From positions 1-8,856 of the forward strand of contig JANXVV010000515.1 of assembly GCA_025351525.1 (NCBI GenBank): DNA of 8,856 bases, written 5' to 3'. Below are positions 5,350-8,856 of this stretch, in pieces (position 1 is the stretch's first letter; every line of letters begins with the position of its first letter). The position numbers were made by a program, and so were the translations under genes. Under the pieces are notes generated by a model. It ran no database searches. It worked only from the letters and a program-made list of their open reading frames with translations, and was not told where the DNA came from. Origin of the DNA: Humisphaera sp. GTDB taxonomy: Bacteria > Planctomycetota > Phycisphaerae > Tepidisphaerales > Tepidisphaeraceae.

Positions 5350-5385
5350 CGGAATCCGGGTCGTCGCCTTTGGCTCCGATCCCGG
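5350..5385 (-). repeat. 36-nt structured dispersed repeat, copy 2
   Basis: Second copy of the repeat at 4403-4438, 33 of 36 identical. It lies 34 bases after the stop of the DUF2127-type gene and just upstream of the ribosome binding site of the next gene (its last base, 5350, is part of that GGAG). Of its three differences from copy 1, two fall in the apical loop (AAA instead of GTA). The third (C for T in the 3' arm) is accommodated by moving the bulge: CCGGG-TCG with bulged A pairs with CGACCCGG. Confidence 0.7.
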
Positions 5386-5419
5386 GGTGATGAAAGTCAT
5401 TGAAGAATGCAAATCATAT

Positions 5420-5896
5420 TCAGGTTTCGCTTTTCTTACGCGTTAATTCTCGCACGAGATAGACGACGATGGCAATGTTGATGACCAGGACCAACAGTCT
5501 TTTCCAGTTGGCGTGGGCGATGACTTCGTACAGTTCGAGCGGGATGAAACCTGAGCCGGAGATGACGGTCAACCATTCGGCCCAACGCTTTTGCAGGAGC
5601 AGACCGATGCCTTCGGTGAGAAAAAGTGACGCGTAAATGAAGGCACCAGCGCTGATCGCTTCCAGTTTACGGGGGGATAGAGTGGTCAATTTTGCGAGCA
5701 GGGCGTGCAGAAGGCGGCTGTCGGGATCGCCGCGAAAATGGTTAATGAAATGCCGGGCGGCGTCTTCGACATCGCGATGAATCAGGCGAAATGCACCCAG
5801 GCCGATGAGGATAAGAAAGGTTGCCTTGACCAGTTTGAAGATGGCAATGGCCATCAGACCGGCGGAGCGGTGGGCGGCGTCGGGTCGGGGGGTCAA
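5420..5896 (-). CDS. DUF2127-type integral membrane protein
   Basis: A 158-residue protein with four predicted membrane helices (about 16-39, 80-101, 107-126 and 134-150), resembling the DUF2127 family, whose function is not established. Family-like sequence includes IAIFKLVKATFLILIGLGA, RDVEDAARHFINHFRGDP, AGAFIYASLFLTEGIGLLL, KRWAEWLTVI, GFIPLELYEV and the C-terminal IAIVVYLVREL. The frame is open upstream to 6031, but TTG at 5896 is the better start. AAGGAG lies six bases before it, the protein then begins TPRPDAAHRSAGL just ahead of the conserved first helix, and the stretch 5897-6031 contains the terminator of the preceding gene. It is followed by a 36-nt repeat and the exported protein gene. 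Confidence 0.85.
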   Translation of the reverse strand: MTPRPDAAHRSAGLMAIAIFKLVKATFLILIGLGAFRLIHRDVEDAARHFINHFRGDPDSRLLHALLAKLTTLSPRKLEAISAGAFIYASLFLTEGIGLLLQKRWAEWLTVISGSGFIPLELYEVIAHANWKRLLVLVINIAIVVYLVRELTRKKSET

Positions 5897-5954
5897 GCAA
5901 TGCTCCTTATAGACGCGGATACAGTGATGATGTTTGAGGAAACTGCGCATGGGA

Positions 5955-5984
5955 AAGCCCGCTCCTCTGAAGAAGAGCGGGCTT
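5955..5984 (-). terminator. Terminator hairpin after the Cys-rich secreted protein gene
   Basis: AAGCCCGCTC (5955-5964) and GAGCGGGCTT (5975-5984) are perfect 10-bp inverted arms around a 10-base loop. On the minus strand the hairpin follows the stop at 6032 by about 47 bases and ends in GGGCTTTCCC, with only a short T-tract. It separates this unit from the DUF2127-type gene and argues against that gene starting at 6031. Confidence 0.7.
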
Positions 5985-6031
5985 CGGCGCTCAAGTGGTC
6001 TGCAATCGCTAAGCCGGCGAGCGGCTTGCAA

Positions 6032-6388
6032 TTACTTCTGAGCTTCGATCGAGCTGATGGTGAGCGAGCCATCTTTTTCCTCGCCCTTGACGACCACCTT
6101 GGTGGAGTCGTTCTTTTCCAGATACGTCTTGGCCATCGCGCTGCTGGCGGCGTCAAGCTTGTAGGCGGTCTTGCCCGAAATTACCGAGAAGCCCTTGTCC
6201 GCGCACTTCATGGCGCAGGCCTTGGGATGGTCGGCGGCAGCGGCCTCGGGATTTTCCTTGGTCATCTGCTTGGCGCAGCAACTTTGATCGATCAACACGC
6301 CCTTGATTTCCTTCGACTCGGCATGGGAAATGGCCACGCCTGCAAAAAGACTGAAAAGGGCCACACCGGTAATCATCGACTTGCGCAT
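6032..6388 (-). CDS. Small secreted Cys-rich protein
   Basis: A 118-residue protein of unestablished function. Start ATG at 6388 follows GGAG (CGGAGAATCGT before the ATG); the frame is open further upstream, but that would put 30 poorly plausible residues before the signal peptide. Residues 1-23 (MRKSMITGVALFSLFAGVAISHA) are a clear signal peptide. The mature part holds DQSCCAKQM (34-42) and DHPKACAMKC (53-62), a CC...H-x3-C-x3-C arrangement that could bind a metal or form disulfides, followed by a strand-rich C-terminal half (FSVISGKTAYKL, TKVVVKGEEKDGSLTISSIEAQK). The layout resembles small periplasmic proteins of Acidobacteria and planctomycetes (Cys motif, then 'GK-x-Y-x-L ... VxVxGxxxxxxLxIxxI'). 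A metal-related role is inference. It is divergent from the FG-GAP gene and has its own terminator. Confidence 0.8.
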   Translation of the reverse strand: MRKSMITGVALFSLFAGVAISHAESKEIKGVLIDQSCCAKQMTKENPEAAAADHPKACAMKCADKGFSVISGKTAYKLDAASSAMAKTYLEKNDSTKVVVKGEEKDGSLTISSIEAQK

Positions 6389-6438
6389 ACGATTCTCCGT
6401 TCGAGAAATGGAAACTTCTAAATACGACACATTCGGTC

Positions 6439-6483
6439 TCACATCGTAGCCATCCTCCACCGCAGGTGGAAGGCACAATGTGA
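6439..6483. promoter_or_regulatory. Nested inverted repeats between divergent genes
   Basis: Outer arms TCACAT (6439-6444) and ATGTGA (6478-6483) enclose a tighter hairpin TCCACC (6456-6461), GCA, GGTGGA (6465-6470). It lies 50 to 95 bases upstream of the Cys-rich gene and about 94 bases upstream of the FG-GAP gene, inside the 188-bp divergent region. It may be a shared regulatory site or a hairpin in one leader. I could not identify a convincing -35/-10 pair for either gene here. Confidence 0.3.
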
Positions 6484-6576
6484 TACTTCCATTATCTACA
6501 AGGCGGTCACATCCGCGTTGTCATTCAACATTGGAGCAGAGCATCGCTAAGTGAAAGTAGAAAAGACAGGCTTGGC

Positions 6577-7887
6577 ATGAACCTACCAGGAACCCTCCTC
6601 ATGAAAATGTTGATCCCCCGACTCTTCACCGCGCACTTGTTATTCGTCGCTTTGTTTATCGCCTCCACCGCATTCGCCGAGGACCAACCGACGTTGTTCA
6701 AGAAGACGCAGTTAACCGATCAGTTTTATTCGGAAGGCGCTACGATCGGTGACTTTAATAAAGACGGCATCATGGATGTGGTCATCGGGCCTTACTGGTA
6801 TGAAGGGCCGGATTTCACGAAGAAGCATGCGTTCGCCGCCGAAGATTTCATGACCAAGGCGTACGATCCGCACGGGTATTCGAAGAACTTCCTGGCGTTC
6901 ACATGGGATCTGACCGGCGACGGTTGGACCGACATCATCATCTGCGGCTTTCCGGGGGAAGAGACGGCATGGTACGAAAACCCCAAGGGCAAAGACGAGC
7001 CGTGGAAACGGCATGTGATGATTCAGCACACCGACAATGAATCCCCCACTTTCGGCGATCTGCTCGGCACGGGGAAACCCGCGTTGATCTGCATGTCGGG
7101 CGGCACCATGGGATACGCGATGGCCGACCCCGCCAATCGGACGGGCGAATGGGTCTGGCACCCCACCAGCCCAAAAATGGCGGCGTACCAGCGCTTCACC
7201 CACGGCATCGGTTTCGGCGACGTCAACGGGGACGGGAAAATGGATCTGCTCGACAAGGATGGCTGGTACGAGCAGCCCGCCAATTTAGACGGTGATCCCC
7301 ACTGGAAAAAACATCCGTTCAAATTCGGCAGCGGCGGCGCACAGATGTTTGTGTACGATGTCAACGGCGACGGCAAGCCGGATGTCATCACCTGTATTGA
7401 AGCGCACGGCTACGGCCTGGCATGGTTCGAGCAGACTAAAGATGACCAAGGCGAGATCACTTTCATCAAGCATCTCATCATGGGCGACAAGCCTTCCGAC
7501 AGTCCTTATGGACTGCGATTCTCGCAGATGCATGGAATTGCGCTCGCGGACATGTTCGGCGACGGCGTGCTGGATATCGTCACCGGCAAGCGGTTCTGGG
7601 CGCACGGGCCCGGCGGTGACAAAGACCCGGCCGATCCGGCGGTGCTGTATATCTTCCGACTGGTGCGCGGGCCGGATGGCAAGGTCGACTATGTGCCGTA
7701 TAAGGTCGACGATAACAGCGGCGTGGGCACGCAGGTGACGGTCGGCAACATCGCCGGTGGGAAGCTGCCGGATATCGTCGTCGGGAACAAGAAAGGCGGA
7801 TTTGTGTTTATCAACCAGCTCGATCGGCTGGGCAAGGATTATCTGAAGAAGAACGCGCCAAAGCGCGTGGAGGCAGACGCGAAGTAG
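6577..7887 (+). CDS. Secreted FG-GAP/VCBS repeat protein, probable seven-bladed propeller
   Basis: A 436-residue exported protein. The signal peptide ends near Ala34 (ASTAFA|ED). ATG at 6577 is used; ATG at 6601 (residue 9) would give a tidier signal peptide, and both have only weak AGG sites upstream. Seven spaced FG-GAP units are visible. Five keep the calcium-loop pattern: DFNKDGIMD (59-67), DLTGDGWTD (111-119), DVNGDGKMD (215-223), DVNGDGKPD (261-269) and DMFGDGVLD (325-333). Two are degenerate: DLLGTGKPA (161-169) and NIAGGKLPD (391-399). Seven units fit a seven-bladed beta-propeller. An aromatic motif recurs after blades: YWYEGP, AWYENP, GWYEQP, AWFEQT. Such proteins are abundant in planctomycetes and often take part in extracellular binding or polysaccharide processing; the ligand here is unknown. 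The gene ends with tandem TAG TAG stops and a terminator hairpin follows. Confidence 0.88.
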   Translation: MNLPGTLLMKMLIPRLFTAHLLFVALFIASTAFAEDQPTLFKKTQLTDQFYSEGATIGDFNKDGIMDVVIGPYWYEGPDFTKKHAFAAEDFMTKAYDPHGYSKNFLAFTWDLTGDGWTDIIICGFPGEETAWYENPKGKDEPWKRHVMIQHTDNESPTFGDLLGTGKPALICMSGGTMGYAMADPANRTGEWVWHPTSPKMAAYQRFTHGIGFGDVNGDGKMDLLDKDGWYEQPANLDGDPHWKKHPFKFGSGGAQMFVYDVNGDGKPDVITCIEAHGYGLAWFEQTKDDQGEITFIKHLIMGDKPSDSPYGLRFSQMHGIALADMFGDGVLDIVTGKRFWAHGPGGDKDPADPAVLYIFRLVRGPDGKVDYVPYKVDDNSGVGTQVTVGNIAGGKLPDIVVGNKKGGFVFINQLDRLGKDYLKKNAPKRVEADAK

Positions 7888-7906
7888 TAGCGCACGTTGA
7901 GTGATT

Positions 7907-7937
7907 CGTTTAGCGCCGGCCCGGAGGGCCGGGTTTG
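7907..7937 (+). terminator. Terminator hairpin after the FG-GAP gene
   Basis: CCGGCCC (7916-7922), loop GGA, GGGCCGG (7926-7932) form a perfect 7-bp stem followed by GTTTGT, with a short T-tract. It is preceded by CGTTTAGCG (7907-7915), exactly as in the terminator at 4274-4306. It sits between convergent genes (stops at 7887 and 7942), so it may also stop the minus-strand transcript, although no T-tract faces that way. Confidence 0.72.
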
Positions 7938-7941
7938 TCGC

Positions 7942-8856
7942 TTACGGTAACGCTAACGCCACCGGCAACGTCGTCGGTTGCGACGCCGGTGCCTTCCGAC
8001 GAATCTGCTGCAGGCTCAATTCCTGCGGCTGCCAGTGGATGATCGGCTCGCCCGTCCAGGAGTGCGGCGCAAGGATCGTCGTTCCATTTCTCGCCTCCTT
8101 TTTGGAACCGTCGCCACCGTCTTCCATAAATTTGATCGAGCACGGTTCCGACCAGTGATCGAGTTCCGTCATCTCATATCCCGGCGTGATGAATCGCCGT
8201 TTGAAACCGATCAACTGGATCGGCGTCAGCACGGCGAAAACCGGGCGGCCTTCATCCAAGGCGGCGTCGAGAATTCGGTGTTGCTCGATGACGAGATCGG
8301 CGGCTGATTTCTTTTTGAAAAACTCCGTCATGTAATCGATGCGCGCCGCCTGCAAAAGCACCGGGGCATCCTGTTTGTCCTGGCCTTTCTGTCCCATCCC
8401 GAAGATGCCGAATCCGCCCGCCATGCGCACGTCAAAGCTGTCGGTGGAGTAGCAGTCGCTCTCCGTCATAAATTGCAGGTATTGCAAAAGCTGCGGAAAC
8501 ATTCCCTCATCGGCGAAGAGGATCGCGCGCGGAGAAGGCCCCATTCTCGCGGGGGGTGAAGCGATGCTGCTCTGCGTCGTCGCGGCGGCATGTGACAATT
8601 GAAATGGCTTAGGTTCGAGCACAGCCAGCACCCGGCGGGCTGAGTAGTCGAGGTTCATGTTCCCGCGATGCTGGCGTTCCATGTCGGGCAGGGAAATCCA
8701 AATTCCGACGGCTGCAGTGGCGGCGGTGATCAGTCCCGCGCCGATCGGTGTGGCGATCGAACCCCAACGACGGCGGACCGGGACGCCTTCATGGACGGTG
8801 GCGCCCACCGTCGCACTTCGCATCAACCACATCGCCGCAACGATGAGCGGGGGAAA
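7942..8856 (-). CDS. C-terminal part of a membrane protein, cut by the window edge
   Basis: The frame stays open to the last base of the window, so the 304 residues seen are a 3' part. An internal ATG at 8832 follows hydrophobic coding sequence (FPPLIVAAMWLM) and is probably not the start. Two membrane segments are visible: the incomplete one at the edge and about residues 31-52 (ATPIGAGLITAATAAVGIWI). A soluble domain of about 250 residues follows, with AILFADEGMFPQLLQYLQF, DCYSTDSFDVRM, a Gly-rich GGFGIFGMGQ, ADLVIEQHRILDAALDEGRPVFAVLTP and a C-terminal SQPTTLP tail. Many membrane segments followed by such a domain would suit a GT39/ArnT-like glycosyltransferase or similar envelope enzyme. 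The catalytic region would lie outside the window, so this is inference. The TAA stop is ten bases from the terminator hairpin shared with the convergent FG-GAP gene. Confidence 0.7.
   Translation of the reverse strand, partial: FPPLIVAAMWLMRSATVGATVHEGVPVRRRWGSIATPIGAGLITAATAAVGIWISLPDMERQHRGNMNLDYSARRVLAVLEPKPFQLSHAAATTQSSIASPPARMGPSPRAILFADEGMFPQLLQYLQFMTESDCYSTDSFDVRMAGGFGIFGMGQKGQDKQDAPVLLQAARIDYMTEFFKKKSAADLVIEQHRILDAALDEGRPVFAVLTPIQLIGFKRRFITPGYEMTELDHWSEPCSIKFMEDGGDGSKKEARNGTTILAPHSWTGEPIIHWQPQELSLQQIRRKAPASQPTTLPVALALP

Noticed and set aside
5705..6421. 238-codon open frame on the plus strand
   Set aside because: It runs antisense through the DUF2127-type gene, a terminator hairpin and the Cys-rich gene with its signal peptide. 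The translation has no family-like features.
1..8856. CRISPR array, tRNA, rRNA, prophage or integron features
   Set aside because: No regularly spaced repeats, tRNA-like cloverleaf ends, rRNA segments, integrase or phage structural genes were seen. The dispersed repeats are only two-copy or palindromic.

Overview
The window looks like chromosomal DNA of a planctomycete, probably a soil member of the class Phycisphaerae. This is inferred, not proven. The supporting signs are moderately high GC, Thr-Gln-Pro-rich linkers in exported proteins (TTQPTTQP, SQPTT), a secreted FG-GAP protein of a type common in planctomycetes, frequent TTG/GTG starts with GGAG ribosome binding sites, and several kinds of short dispersed palindromic repeat.

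Layout, left to right. (1) Positions 53-654, minus strand: a type II toxin-antitoxin pair (RHH-like antitoxin, ParE-like toxin) with a TGATG overlap. A 133-bp MITE-like element (665-797) with perfect 15-bp terminal inverted repeats and a perfect 8-bp target duplication sits in its leader. The duplicated 8 bp are the antitoxin's Shine-Dalgarno sequence. (2) 875-2386, minus: glycerol kinase (glpK), starting at TTG. (3) 2387-2590: a divergent intergenic region with a perfect 23-bp-arm palindromic repeat and a separate 16-bp operator-like palindrome. (4) 2591-2971, plus: a small PilZ-like protein. (5) 2972-3265: an intergenic region with a sigma-70-like promoter, then a secreted helical protein (3266-4225) closed by a hairpin/T-tract terminator. 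(6) 4421-5896, minus: an exported protein of unknown function preceded by a four-helix DUF2127-type membrane protein. Each has one copy of a structured 36-nt repeat at its 3' end. (7) 6032-6388, minus: a small secreted Cys-rich protein with its own terminator. (8) 6577-7887, plus: a secreted seven-repeat FG-GAP/VCBS protein, probably a seven-bladed beta-propeller. (9) 7942-8856, minus: the C-terminal part of a membrane protein that runs off the window.

The genes do not form one pathway. They are short transcription units with mostly envelope or secreted products, plus a central glycerol-catabolism enzyme and a mobile-type TA module. No complete novel multi-gene system is visible. The most distinctive content is non-coding: the IS66-like MITE that split the TA leader and duplicated its ribosome binding site, and the structured 36-nt 3'-end repeat whose two copies differ only in ways that keep the predicted fold.
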